NCBI RefSeq assembly: GCF_947493125.1
Contig: NZ_CANLQB010000013.1
Coordinates: 26,385-90,384 of the forward strand
DNA length: 64,000 bases
From: an uncultured Roseobacter sp.
GTDB taxonomy: Bacteria > Pseudomonadota > Alphaproteobacteria > Rhodobacterales > Rhodobacteraceae
Direction of reading: 5' to 3'
How positions within the stretch are numbered: the stretch's first letter is position 1; each line of letters starts with the position of its first letter. Below are positions 45,201 through 52,755 of the stretch, piece after piece. Both the position numbers and the translations under genes were made by a program. A model generated the notes under the pieces. The model saw only the letters and a list, made by a program, of their open reading frames with translations. It made no database searches and was not told where the DNA came from.

Positions 45201-46277
45201 CACCGCACTGTCCAGAACGACCATCTTGCCGCCGGTGTCGGGGCCGGACCACTGCAACTTCAGCGTCTGCGCGCCGCGGGTCTCGAAATACAGGATTTCA
45301 ATCGGGGTCACCCCCGCCTCCAGCTGGACGGTGACCGTGCCTTCGCTGGTGCCGCTCGGCGTGTCGTTCTCGATCACGACGCTATCGCCGAACTTCAGTT
45401 GCGCGCCGGAATCGGACAGCAGGCTGAAGGTGTAGCTGCCCGCCTTTTCCACCACGACGCCGCCGATCAGCTGGGCGGCGAAGAAATTGCCGCGCCCGCC
45501 GGTCCACCACGCGGCTTCACCGCTGTAGTCCACCTCCGAGACCACTTCCTTGTAGGCAGGGTCGGCGCTGAAATCGACTTTTGACAGGGACGAAATGCTC
45601 TTGTCCGCGCTGATGTCGAAATAGGCGGCCTGGAAGCCGGGCGGCAAATCTGCCGGCGGCACATTTCCACCGCCATCCTGCGGCTCTTCCGCCGGCGGCG
45701 CGTTGTCCGGCTGATCGGAGCCCCCGTCATCGGGCTTGTCTCCCAGCGGGATCACCACATCGCGGAGCGAGACCATACGGCCATCGGTGTCGGGGCCGGA
45801 CCATTTCAGCCTCAGCGTCTGATCCCCGCGGGTCTCGAAATACAAAAGCTCAAGCGGGACGAGCCCTGCTTCCAGTTCCAGCGTCACCGTCTGCGTAATG
45901 GGATCGGTGGCACTGTAATTCTCGATCATGACGTCGCCGCCCAGCTTGAGCTGCGCGCCACTGTCGGACTGGAGCTGGAAGGTATAGGTGCCGGCCTTCT
46001 CGACCGTGACACCGGCCACGAATCGCGCGGCAAAGAAATTGCCGCGGCCGCCGTCCCACCAGGCGTCCTCCCCCCGGTATCCGATACGGGAGATGACTTC
46101 CTCATGCGCGGGATCGGCGCTGAAATCGACCTGTGACAGGGATGAAATGCTCTTGTCCGCGCTGATGTCGTAGAATTCCGCGTAGAACCCCGAACGTGTC
46201 TCAGACGAATTGGGCACCAGTGTGCCTGCGCTTTGTTTTCCCCCCAGAAGCGCCGCGAATTCGGTCCATGAAAACAT
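42267..46277 (-). CDS. Large exported-type protein: two PA14-like modules, DP-rich linker, beta-helix
   Basis: The 1336-residue protein has no signal peptide. Residues about 30-190 and 210-370 are two closely similar PA14-like modules (FYAEFYDISADKSISSLSQV and repeat; later FETRG-x-QTL-x-L-x-WSGPDT). Next is a run of P-D-P-D repeats with D-S-G-S-G and D-T-G-S-G spacers (about 370-430), then a short Ig-like part, and then a long right-handed parallel beta-helix region (about 560-1000) with short N-rich turns. The last 200 residues are beta-rich repeats. It ends with an acidic segment and S-E-I-D-L-L-F, like type I secretion tails, but no RTX repeats are seen. PA14 and beta-helix modules often bind or cut polysaccharide. 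The function is not recognised; it could be a matrix lyase or epimerase. Confidence 0.75.
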   Translation of the reverse strand: MFSWTEFAALLGGKQSAGTLVPNSSETRSGFYAEFYDISADKSISSLSQVDFSADPAHEEVISRIGYRGEDAWWDGGRGNFFAARFVAGVTVEKAGTYTFQLQSDSGAQLKLGGDVMIENYSATDPITQTVTLELEAGLVPLELLYFETRGDQTLRLKWSGPDTDGRMVSLRDVVIPLGDKPDDGGSDQPDNAPPAEEPQDGGGNVPPADLPPGFQAAYFDISADKSISSLSKVDFSADPAYKEVVSEVDYSGEAAWWTGGRGNFFAAQLIGGVVVEKAGSYTFSLLSDSGAQLKFGDSVVIENDTPSGTSEGTVTVQLEAGVTPIEILYFETRGAQTLKLQWSGPDTGGKMVVLDSAVLLEGVSDDPGPVPDPDPDPVPDPDPDPDSGSGQPPDPDPDPTPDPDPDPDTGSGGGSGDPQEPVLPRIPAENNGDGPDRLEAQEFTPGETLAVSGGRTTTLQIDTGKTIESLEIIDGPDVGHVTVNPDNTFALVLSGTDYAGDLSFDYKVTYANGSTGVGTAQLDVQTPTQGAGWGMGEHYMLETGSDGEIVVETGDNHRKVYVSESKDALSLKDIAAREGIAVGDIDTKWMLEHTEYGATEDMALASDAGMMLWYGLTGSVQAPNSHWLLFERGYTYDDVGKVVTRGTTGESELHPVYITSYGNGAPPVLDTSVSISQLPSQNVVMSDLKILGGVGVKNASNVLMTDLDLFSDGMGIRDSDHITLHDSTISYTITNTADGSGVTQGLLGVNTSNLLVEGNVFHHNAWREGYNMDGTGHAPDQFSHNVYLQWNTSDVTYRDNISSQSASIGAQLRGGAYAENNLFTDNNVAVNFLGGNYKKFGHVGNFTYFADNVITSGAYKDAQSIGAKGWGASNGGYETTLLDNIIAHLANPDDPSDLQDKQVSSFAVAQKDEASFFYDDTKVLNWLGADPVRWKDAAMDRNLDGTDVDQAMQTTIQRYADQLTDGQEATIDGLMDYILSLSGTAFDDLVSASDIVDYFQNGFGIALDSTTDVKAHRFIPNDLGDGIRWDNGINWDSGELPTDGDQVDLGGNWVNYGMLTTRIDDLDLGAGGRLSVSSGLLEVRDVLATGGADGRVLVDGSGQFWADGYTAGGELQVDVAGGRFVNTDKLTGDLQMLVRDNAQAILATDKASMVLSKDSELRIEGSDAKVGFDGDSSGNAILQMEDDASLSFVADADGFSTLEEFRSGAWDQTGSPVRSGVSLDGTLQIDLSAYQGGAGTHKLIGVDALHGMFDEIRVIGLDNGYTAQTIIDFQADEIIFEISKGNASPGAQVIGNPNSGSGETQSLWDALRQGQGSFDDDAPRVIEDSEIDLLF
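45020..45181. repeat. Short tandem repeats encoding a proline-aspartate linker
   Basis: Repeated GGATCAGG, GGATCCGG and GGTCTGG units encode P-D-P-D stretches within the large protein. This is a low-complexity coding repeat forming a stiff acidic linker between the PA14 modules and the downstream domains; the unit count may vary between strains. Confidence 0.8.
45562..45618. repeat. Near-identical 57-bp segment, copy A (second PA14-like module)
   Basis: This 57-bp stretch matches 46114-46170 with three mismatches, in the same frame of the same gene. It covers the start of the second PA14-like module and shows recent internal duplication or gene conversion. Confidence 0.85.
46114..46170. repeat. 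Near-identical 57-bp segment, copy B (first PA14-like module)
   Basis: Partner of the copy at 45562-45618, with three mismatches over 57 bases. It encodes the start of the first PA14-like module. Confidence 0.85.
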
Positions 46278-46999
46278 CAGATCACCTCCCCGGCAAAGAT
46301 GCAGTATTGCTGCTCGACTGCCTTGTTAGAGACTGATTTCAGGCGGGAATCCCGCCAGAGAATTGCGTCATGCGAGATCCGCCGTTCAAACACTTTGGTG
46401 TTCTCCTGTTCTTTGTTTTTGGCACGCAGGCAGGAACCCGGATCGGGCCGACCCGCTGCGAGATAAGTTGGGGGGGAAGTACCGTGCCAACGCCGCGGCG
46501 CTGGCCATCACAAACTACAAACGCTCGCGTATAGCGATCGTCACGCGCCGGGACAGGCAACCGGGATTACTCCTGGTGAATGCGCAGCAATTGCCATGCA
46601 AATACGTCGCTAGACTGGCAATTCCATGTAGCCGCCACTGCACGTCGTACGCCTCTCCGAACACCGGTCGAATACCGGATGCTCCTTTTGATTTTGTTAT
46701 CACCGTGGACTTTTTTCAGACCACGGCAGCACCATCGGCGCTTGTAGAAGACTTCCCAAAGCAACCAAAATCAACTTTGGGATCCCACGCCAAAAAAGGC
46801 GAATTCCTGCTCAGAAAATAGGCTGATCGTCGGAGTTTCGCTTATATCCAGGCCGGGAATGCACATAATCGCAGATATCGTTCCAAAATTTGCAGCCATT
46901 TCTGACCCCGCCGGGGCTGCGAATTTGCTTTCAATTCGCCTGCGAATTGCTCTAGTCACCCCGGAACGGTGCAACGGACCTCACACAGCCCAAGGCAGG
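46278..46999. other. Seven-hundred-base stretch without a credible gene
   Basis: The stretch separates the large beta-helix gene (minus) and the GT61 gene (plus), so it should hold divergent promoters. It is distinctly less GC-rich than the flanks. A 152-codon open frame at 46363-46821 has no ribosome site, a cysteine-rich and compositionally odd product and no recognisable motif, so I do not call it. A 15-base inverted repeat GGCGGGAATCCCGCC lies at 46342-46356 and could form a hairpin or operator near the start of the large gene. Confidence 0.5.
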
Positions 47000-48013
47000 A
47001 TGCAAGAGCTCGTCATAAGCCCTTATCGGACCGATCCGGCCTGGCTGGTCACCGCCGCGTCCTTTCTCATTGACCGCGTCGTGCCGGATTGCGAGCGCAT
47101 CCACCTGGCCGCCCATGACGTGCAGGGGGGACGTCTGCACTACGGATACGGCCCCCTGCCCGCCCCGGCCCCGCCGAAACGCCGGTTTGCGGCGCTGCGC
47201 GCGCAGGCCGCCCTCCGGCCCGTCGAGGCGCCGCACCGCAACACCTTCGATCTGCGGCGCAATACGCCGACGAATTGGGCGCATTTTCTCAACAACCACC
47301 TGCCGATCGTCTTTGCCGTCTGCGCGCAGCTCGACATCGACCCGCAGCAGGCGCTGCTGGTGCTGCCCGGCGACACCCCCGCCTATATCACTGGTGCTGC
47401 GGACCTTTTCGGGCTCACCGTCCTGACAACAGACGCCCCCGTCCGGGGCGAGGGGGTGCTTTACGCGCCCGAGCCCTGGACCTCGATCCGGCCGGTCCGG
47501 CACGCGTGGGTGCGCAGCCCCGCCCTGCGCCAGCCTCTGGCGCGGATCGACGCGCAAACACCGCAGGCCGCGCCATCCCGCATCTTCCTGTCCCGGCGCG
47601 GCACCCGCGCGCCCCTGAACGACGCGGAGCTGACGGACCGGCTGCAGACCCGCGGCTTCACCAAGGTCTACCCCGAAGATCTGAGCCCCGCAGAGCAGAT
47701 CACGCTCTTCCGGCGCGCCGAGGCCATCGTGGCGATACATGGCGCCGGCCTCGCACCACTGCTCTACGTCGAGCGGGACGGCCCGCTGCGGCATCTGGTG
47801 GAGATCCTGCACGCGGGCCATATGACGGATGTCTACCGGGTGATGGCCCAGCAGGTGGGTGTGGACTGGATCGGGGTGCGCGGGCGGCTCAAACCGGAGT
47901 ACATCGAGGGTGCCTACGACTTCGGCAAGGTCTATAAGACCCACTCGCTGGATAATTTCGAGGTTGACCTGACCGCGCTCGACACCGCCTTCGAGATGAT
48001 CGGTCTGGCCTGA
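47000..48013 (+). CDS. GT61-family glycosyltransferase (DUF563)
   Basis: The ATG at 47000 is preferred over one at 46859: the extra 47 residues show no conserved features and lie in lower-GC sequence. The 337-residue protein has the GT61 pattern NTPTNWAHFLNNHLPIVFAV (with the N-W-x-H-F/W segment), RIFLSRRGTRAPLNDAEL and IVAIHGAGLAPLLYVERD, followed by E-I-L. GT61 includes plant xylan transferases and many bacterial capsule transferases. It would add a sugar, often a pentose or xylose, to a lipid-linked acceptor in the cytoplasm. It lies 14 bases upstream of a sulfotransferase, probably in one operon. Substrate unknown. Confidence 0.88.
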   Translation: MQELVISPYRTDPAWLVTAASFLIDRVVPDCERIHLAAHDVQGGRLHYGYGPLPAPAPPKRRFAALRAQAALRPVEAPHRNTFDLRRNTPTNWAHFLNNHLPIVFAVCAQLDIDPQQALLVLPGDTPAYITGAADLFGLTVLTTDAPVRGEGVLYAPEPWTSIRPVRHAWVRSPALRQPLARIDAQTPQAAPSRIFLSRRGTRAPLNDAELTDRLQTRGFTKVYPEDLSPAEQITLFRRAEAIVAIHGAGLAPLLYVERDGPLRHLVEILHAGHMTDVYRVMAQQVGVDWIGVRGRLKPEYIEGAYDFGKVYKTHSLDNFEVDLTALDTAFEMIGLA

Positions 48014-48027
48014 GGAGCACGGAACAC

Positions 48028-48624
48028 ATGACACGCAAGGTTTTCGGCATCGGCTTTCAGAAAACAGGCACCACCTCGCTGGGCACGATCTTCGACAAGC
48101 TCGGCTACAGGGTGGCGAGCTACCGCGATTTTCGCGACTTCGCACAGCAGGACCATGTGGACTGGGCCGAGGTGACCGACCGGGCGCTGACAATCGCCGC
48201 CGGGGTGGATGCGGCCAAGGACACGCCCTGGCCCCTGCTCTACCGCGAACTTGACGCGGCCTTCCCCGGCGCGAAGTTCATCCATGTCACCCGCGACCCC
48301 GAAGCCTGGATCCGCAGCGCGGTGAAGGATTTTGCCAACCACCCCAACGCGCTGCATGAGGCAATCTACGGCTGCCCCTATCCGATGGGATACGAGGAGA
48401 TCTGGCTCGACCGCTACCGCCAGCACAACGAGGAGGTTGCGGCCTATTTCGCCGACCGCCCCGATGATTGCCTGCACCTGCAGCTCGAGGATGGGGTCAG
48501 CTATGAGGCGGTCTGCGATTTCCTTGGGGAGGAGCGGGTCGGGTCCGGCGTGCCGGTGGCCAACACGCGGACCCGCAAGAAGCTGAAGATGCTGTGGTGG
48601 CGCCTCATGAAAAAGGACGGCTAG
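48028..48624 (+). CDS. Sulfotransferase-like protein (short family)
   Basis: The 198-residue protein has the phosphosulfate loop FGIGFQKTGTTSLGTIFDKL near the N-terminus and AKFIHVTRDPEAWIRSAV as the 3'-phosphate motif (R-D-P-x-x-W-x-x-S). It closely resembles the gene at 30640 in length and layout. It follows the GT61 gene by 14 bases with a GAGGAGCACGG ribosome region, so sugar addition and sulfation may be coupled. PAPS would have to be made elsewhere. It ends 53 bases from parB, which reads toward it, with a parS-like palindrome in the gap. Confidence 0.85.
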   Translation: MTRKVFGIGFQKTGTTSLGTIFDKLGYRVASYRDFRDFAQQDHVDWAEVTDRALTIAAGVDAAKDTPWPLLYRELDAAFPGAKFIHVTRDPEAWIRSAVKDFANHPNALHEAIYGCPYPMGYEEIWLDRYRQHNEEVAAYFADRPDDCLHLQLEDGVSYEAVCDFLGEERVGSGVPVANTRTRKKLKMLWWRLMKKDG

Positions 48625-48631
48625 GCCGCTT

Positions 48632-48647
48632 GTTTCGCGTGCGAAAC
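48632..48647. promoter_or_regulatory. Candidate parS-like palindrome (copy 2)
   Basis: GTTTCGCGTGCGAAAC differs from the perfect 16-bp palindrome at 49780 by a single central base. It lies in the gap between the convergent sulfotransferase and parB genes. Confidence 0.6.
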
Positions 48648-48677
48648 ATTTTAAGTCATTGAAAATAAAAGATTTTT

Positions 48678-49679
48678 CTAAGGATGCTCATTGCGGGTGG
48701 CGAGCCAGTCGCGCAAATCGGCCAGCAGGGCCGCATCCACCGCCTTGCCGCTCAGCACCACGCGCCCCGGGGTGGCGGAGAGCGCAAGGCCGGGTGCGAT
48801 GCTTTCGGGACGGGCTGCGCCGGGTGTCGCCGGGGCGGAGGCCTGCCCTTTCAGAACCCGCTCCAGCACCTTCCGTTCGGCGGCGGCCTCCTGCGGATCC
48901 GCCGCCTTCAGCGCCTGTGCCAGCCGGCGGGCAAACGCCGGGTCGGCCTGCAGGGCAGTGGCCAGCGGCAGGCCGAGCTTTTCGGGAATGGCCGTGGGAA
49001 AGCGCAGCACCGCATCGAGCGCCTCCACCAGCGCGGTGAAGGTCAGGATCTTGGACCGCTTCGGCGCGCGGGCGGCCGCAAACAGGCTGCGCACCGCGGC
49101 ACGCACATCCGGATAGACCCCCCGCTCCGTGGCCTGCACGGCGATGCGGGCGCGCTCGTAAAAGCTCAGATCGGCGCGGATCTCGTTTTCCTCGACCATG
49201 GCACGGTAGGCCTCTGCCGCCCCCTCCAGTGCGCGCACCAGCGCCTGCACAGTGCCGAAGGCCTCCGCGTTCTCTGTGCTCAGCGCCTCGAGGGCCGCCA
49301 GCCGCCGCCAGCCCGAGATCAGCCCGTAGCGTCCGGGCGCCAGTTCCACCACCTCGATGGGGGTCTGCTGGCCCCGGTCACGCAGGCTGTCCTTGAGCAC
49401 CTCCATCTCCTCCGCATCGGCGGCGATCCGGTCACGCACCAGATGCCCGGCCTCCACCGCCGTCAGCGGCAGGCGCAGCACCATGCGGCCCTCGGCGCGG
49501 GCGCGGCGCAATTCCTCGGCCACCTCCTCGAAGGCGGACTGCTGGGCCGCATCCCCCGAGACATCGGCAATGGGCGCGCGGCGGGCGCCATGCCCGACCC
49601 AGCCGAGCGCGGCCTTGGTTTCGGGGGCGGGGCCCTCTGCGGCGTGGGCGGCGGGGCTGAGACGTTTACGCTTGGCCAT
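48678..49679 (-). CDS. parB: ParB-like plasmid partition protein
   Basis: The ATG at 49679 (MAKRKRLS) is preferred because AAGG lies at a suitable distance; an ATG two codons earlier sits on the ribosome site itself. The 333-residue protein has a basic N-terminus, the ParB/Srx domain with LKDSLRDRGQQTPIEVVEL and GRYGLISGWRRLAALEAL (the G-x-R-R box), and a helix-turn-helix region with LSFYERARIAVQATERGVYP. The C-terminal part should dimerise. It binds a centromere site and works with the ParA ATPase encoded upstream. A 100-base gap to parA contains a perfect palindrome that is a good candidate site. The pair is convergent with the sulfotransferase at 48028. Confidence 0.9.
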   Translation of the reverse strand: MAKRKRLSPAAHAAEGPAPETKAALGWVGHGARRAPIADVSGDAAQQSAFEEVAEELRRARAEGRMVLRLPLTAVEAGHLVRDRIAADAEEMEVLKDSLRDRGQQTPIEVVELAPGRYGLISGWRRLAALEALSTENAEAFGTVQALVRALEGAAEAYRAMVEENEIRADLSFYERARIAVQATERGVYPDVRAAVRSLFAAARAPKRSKILTFTALVEALDAVLRFPTAIPEKLGLPLATALQADPAFARRLAQALKAADPQEAAAERKVLERVLKGQASAPATPGAARPESIAPGLALSATPGRVVLSGKAVDAALLADLRDWLATRNEHP

Positions 49680-49779
49680 GGGCATCCTTTCGGGGGCAGG
49701 CAGGACAGGGTAGGGGATGAGGCCTTTGCAAAGCGTGAGCGGCGCGCACGCTGCTCTCTGGCCGGGGCGGGGCGACAGG

Positions 49780-49795
49780 GTTTCGCATGCGAAAC
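49780..49795. promoter_or_regulatory. Candidate parS centromere: perfect 16-bp palindrome
   Basis: GTTTCGCATGCGAAAC is a perfect palindrome located in the gap between parA and parB. Similar copies lie at 42237, 48632 and 60316, all within about 18 kb. Plasmid parS sites are commonly short palindromes of this length next to or within the par operon. Confidence 0.7.
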
Positions 49796-49796
49796 A

Positions 49797-51179
49797 TCAC
49801 TGCGCCGCCGTCTCTGCGGCACCCGCCCGTTCATCGCGCCGCCAGGTGCCGTAGAGCAGCCGCTTGAAGGCGGCATAGGTCTCGTCGAAGGTGGCGCGCC
49901 CGCGGGCATAGGTGTCGCGGTTGAAATCGCGGTAATCGGCCTCGTAGATCCCGTTCACGCTCTCGCCCGCCTGGCCGATGAGGGCCGTGAAATCCTGCCG
50001 GAAGGGGCTGAGGGTGCGCCCCATGTAGGACTGCATGAGGCTCGCCATCTCGGTCTGCTGCACGCTGTCGAAGCGGGTGATCACCGCCTGCACCGCATCC
50101 CATTCGAAGGCCAGCTCCTCCCGCCCCAGCGCGCGGGCGGCCATGTTCTCGCCCTCCTCGATGGACGCAAAGGTGGCGTGCAGCATGTCGAAGAACCGCC
50201 CCGTGCTGTCGAATTCCACGAAGGAGGCGCCCACGGGCACCAGCAGGATATCCGCCGCCGCAAGCCCGTTGATCGTCAGATACCCCAGCGCCGGGGGCGT
50301 ATCGAGAAAGATCAGGTCGTACTCATCGAACACGCCCCCTTCGGCCAGCGCATCGCCCAAGGCATCCCAGAGCTTCCAACTGCGCGCCGCCATGCGCCAG
50401 ACCGGGATCTGGAACTCCGACCAGTAGAGGTTGAGCTGCGCGCCGATGAGATCGATGTTGGGCCAATGGGTGGGGCGGATGATGTCGCCGGGGGCCACCT
50501 CCAGCGCTTCGGTCAGGGTTTCGTCGAGCGGCAGCGGTGCCTCGCCCCGGTCCAGCCGGCGCTGGTTCTCGGCCCGCAGATGGGTGGCGTAATGCCGGGC
50601 CAGCAGCGGAAAGACCGTCTGCCATTCGTCCTCGATCCGGGCGCCGAAGATCGAGGTCATCGAACCCTGGCTGTCGAGATCCACCACCAGCACCCTGTAG
50701 CCGTCCAGCGCCGCCGACATCGCCAGATGCGCACAGGTGGAGGTCTTGCCGACGCCGCCCTTGAAATTCGCCACCGCCACGACCTTTGCCGGCAGCCCGG
50801 CGGGCCGGTAGGGCAGATACTCCTTGGCCTTGGAGCCCTCCTGCCCGAAATGGGCGCGCAGCCGCAGCACCTCGTCGAGGCTGAACCATTTGGCGCCACC
50901 CTCGGTTTCGCTCACCCCCTGCGGCAGATCGGGGTTCTGGCGCAGCACCCGGCGAAAATGGGCGGGGGCCACGGGGATGAGATATTTGGTGATCTCCCAG
51001 GTGGAAAAGGGCCGCAGCTGGCGCACACCGGAGGCATCGAGCCCGCGGCCTGCCAGATCGCTGCGCCCCTTGCCACAGGCTTCGGCGATGCGGCGCAGGG
51101 CTGCGGTGTCGGTGGGGGCGGGCAGCTCGGCCAGGGCCCGGTCGGGGGAGATGTTGAAATAGGGAGGGGTGTCGGACAT
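49797..51179 (-). CDS. parA: ParA-like plasmid partition ATPase
   Basis: The ATG at 51179 is set by GAGGAG upstream; a start at 51224 adds 15 residues without motifs. The 460-residue protein belongs to the long plasmid ParA type, with an N-terminal helix-turn-helix-like region (residues about 30-110, including WFSLDEVLRLR). The deviant Walker A is ANFKGGVGKTST, Walker A' is VLVVDLDSQGSMTS and Walker B is LIFLDTPPALG. It moves ParB-bound DNA and often represses its own operon through the N-terminal region. It is transcribed away from oriV and repA. Together with parB it stabilises the replicon. Confidence 0.94.
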   Translation of the reverse strand: MSDTPPYFNISPDRALAELPAPTDTAALRRIAEACGKGRSDLAGRGLDASGVRQLRPFSTWEITKYLIPVAPAHFRRVLRQNPDLPQGVSETEGGAKWFSLDEVLRLRAHFGQEGSKAKEYLPYRPAGLPAKVVAVANFKGGVGKTSTCAHLAMSAALDGYRVLVVDLDSQGSMTSIFGARIEDEWQTVFPLLARHYATHLRAENQRRLDRGEAPLPLDETLTEALEVAPGDIIRPTHWPNIDLIGAQLNLYWSEFQIPVWRMAARSWKLWDALGDALAEGGVFDEYDLIFLDTPPALGYLTINGLAAADILLVPVGASFVEFDSTGRFFDMLHATFASIEEGENMAARALGREELAFEWDAVQAVITRFDSVQQTEMASLMQSYMGRTLSPFRQDFTALIGQAGESVNGIYEADYRDFNRDTYARGRATFDETYAAFKRLLYGTWRRDERAGAAETAAQ

Positions 51180-51436
51180 TGGCTCGGGCTCCTCAACACA
51201 CGTTTTGATACGCGTTTCGATCAAGATGCCATAAAAGACGTTACATGCAAAGAGGGTTGAGATATCGCGGGTGTTTTCTCAGCAAATTGCCGAGGCTGGC
51301 CACCCCGCGGGCCCTCTGTGGGAGCGCGCAACCGATCTCAGCTCTGTTAATATGGTGTTATTGTTAGTTAAGGGGCAAGGCTTCCTTTGAAATCGGGCGT
51401 GGTTTCAAGATGTTGAGCGCTTTTGCCGGAGCAGTG

Positions 51437-51502
51437 GCGACTCTGAAACCCCGATAGAGCGACTCCGATCCCCCGACAGGCCGACTCCGAAACCGCGAAA
51501 CG
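51437..51502 (+). repeat. Three 22-bp iterons
   Basis: Units start at 51437, 51459 and 51481, exactly 22 bases (two helix turns) apart. Each has a CGACTC core followed by C or T then GA and a C-rich part. The core TGAAACCCCGA of the first unit recurs at 51555-51565. RepA is the likely binder. Confidence 0.88.
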
Positions 51503-51514
51503 CCCGCGGTTTCG
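51488..51514. promoter_or_regulatory. Inverted repeat overlapping the third iteron, probable repA operator
   Basis: Arms CGAAACCGCG and CGCGGTTTCG are perfect over 10 bases with a 7-base spacer. Overlap of an inverted repeat with an iteron upstream of the initiator gene is the usual arrangement for autorepression by a RepA dimer. Confidence 0.65.
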
Positions 51515-51524
51515 CTGGACGGAG

Positions 51525-51533
51525 TTATCCACA
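51525..51533 (+). promoter_or_regulatory. DnaA box
   Basis: TTATCCACA matches the consensus DnaA-binding 9-mer exactly, 22 bases after the iteron array and about 110 bases upstream of repA. Confidence 0.8.
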
Positions 51534-51642
51534 GCCTTTAGCCTGCCCCGTAAATGAAACCCCGAATCCGATAACGGGGGCGGCCGCTGCGCCGCAGGCA
51601 GGCAGATGGGGCGGAAAACTCCGCGCCGGAAAGAGAGCGGAT

Positions 51643-52650
51643 ATGACGGGCAGGGCGATCTCGGCGGGGGCCGCGGGGCAGGGCGATTTCTTCGTCTGCG
51701 ATTTCTTTGCCGCGGTGCCCAAGCACGATCTGGCGGCCATGGAGCATCCGCTGTTCTCGCTCTCCACCCGTCCGGACCGGCGCATTCTCAACTACACACA
51801 CAATGACACCGAGATCACCATCACTCCAAGCGTGAAGGGGCGGGCGACGATCTTCGATGCGGATATCCTGATCTTCTGCATCAGCCAGCTGATGGCGGCG
51901 ATCAATGCCGGGAAAAAGACCTCGCGGCACCTGACGCTGACGGCGCATGATCTCTTGATGGCCACCGGGCGCGAGACCTCCGGCGACGGCTACAAGCGGC
52001 TGCGCGACGCCTTCGAGCGGCTGGCGGGCACGCGCATCACCACCAATATCGCCACCGGCGATCAGGAGACCACCACCGGCTTCGGTCTGATCGAAAGCTG
52101 GCAGATCGTGCGGCGCACGCGGGCCGGGCGCATGGTGAGCGTGCGGGTGACGCTGTCGGACTGGCTCTACCGCGCGGTGCTGGCGAAATCGGTGCTGACG
52201 CTCAGCCGGGCCTATTTCTCGCTGCGCAAGCCGCTGGAGCGGCGGCTCTATGAGCTGGCGCGCAAGCACTGCGGGCGTCAGCCGGTCTGGCGCGTCTCGG
52301 TGGAGACATTGTGCAAGAAGTCGGGCTCCGCCAGCCCGCGCCGGGTGTTCCGCGCGATGCTGCGCGAGATCATCGCGGGCGACCGCCTGCCGGAGTACCA
52401 GTTCACCGAAGAACCGGGGGACATCATCGCGGTGCGCCCGCTGCAGGTGGTGGAGCCGGCGGCAGCGCCCGGCCCGCAGCTGGCGCCCGAGACGCTGGAG
52501 GAGGCGCGCAGGCTGGCTCCGGGCGCGGATGTCTACGCGCTGGAGGCCGCGTGGCGCGCGGTCTGGGACAGCAGCGGCCGCCCGGCTTTGCGCGCGCCGG
52601 ACCGGGCCTTTCTGGGCTGGGTGCGGCGCCAGGCGGCGGCCTCGGAATAG
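51643..52650 (+). CDS. repA: RepA-type plasmid replication initiator
   Basis: The 335-residue protein matches the replication initiator protein A family (RPA) found on Rhodobacterales plasmids: segments FVCDFFAAVPKHDLAAMEHP, LFSLSTRPDRR, LTAHDLLMATGRETSGDGYK and RAYFSLRKPLERRLYELARK are typical. The middle part resembles winged-helix initiator domains. It should bind the iterons just upstream and melt the origin with DnaA. AGAGAGCGGAT precedes the ATG. It is neither a RepC of the repABC family nor a DnaA-like initiator, which places the replicon in the RepA class. The partition genes read in the opposite direction across the origin. Confidence 0.93.
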   Translation: MTGRAISAGAAGQGDFFVCDFFAAVPKHDLAAMEHPLFSLSTRPDRRILNYTHNDTEITITPSVKGRATIFDADILIFCISQLMAAINAGKKTSRHLTLTAHDLLMATGRETSGDGYKRLRDAFERLAGTRITTNIATGDQETTTGFGLIESWQIVRRTRAGRMVSVRVTLSDWLYRAVLAKSVLTLSRAYFSLRKPLERRLYELARKHCGRQPVWRVSVETLCKKSGSASPRRVFRAMLREIIAGDRLPEYQFTEEPGDIIAVRPLQVVEPAAAPGPQLAPETLEEARRLAPGADVYALEAAWRAVWDSSGRPALRAPDRAFLGWVRRQAAASE

Positions 52651-52755
52651 GGGCGCCTCCCACAGCACCGTACGCTGTCGTAACGCGGTTTTCGGCATTC
52701 TCCCGGATGGTTTCGGTTTCACGACTTCACCCGGTGCCGAAAAGGAACCCGCCAG

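Larger units (their letters stand above)
51335..51642. other. Replication origin region (oriV)
   Basis: Between parA and repA lies an A+T-rich segment (about 51340-51375), then three 22-bp direct repeats (51437-51502), a 10-bp inverted repeat (51488-51497 with 51505-51514), a perfect DnaA box (51525-51533) and a partial further repeat (51555-51565). This is the standard layout of an iteron origin, with the initiator gene directly downstream. Confidence 0.85.

Noticed and set aside
42525..45584. 1019-codon plus-strand open frame
   Set aside because: Antisense shadow of the large PA14/beta-helix gene; composition is H-, R- and A-rich without domain features.
46363..46821. 152-codon plus-strand open frame
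   Set aside because: No ribosome site, no motif, odd cysteine-rich composition; treated as non-coding.
51643..52650. RepC or DnaA-like initiator
   Set aside because: The motifs match the RepA (RPA) family, and parA and parB are divergent rather than in a repABC operon.
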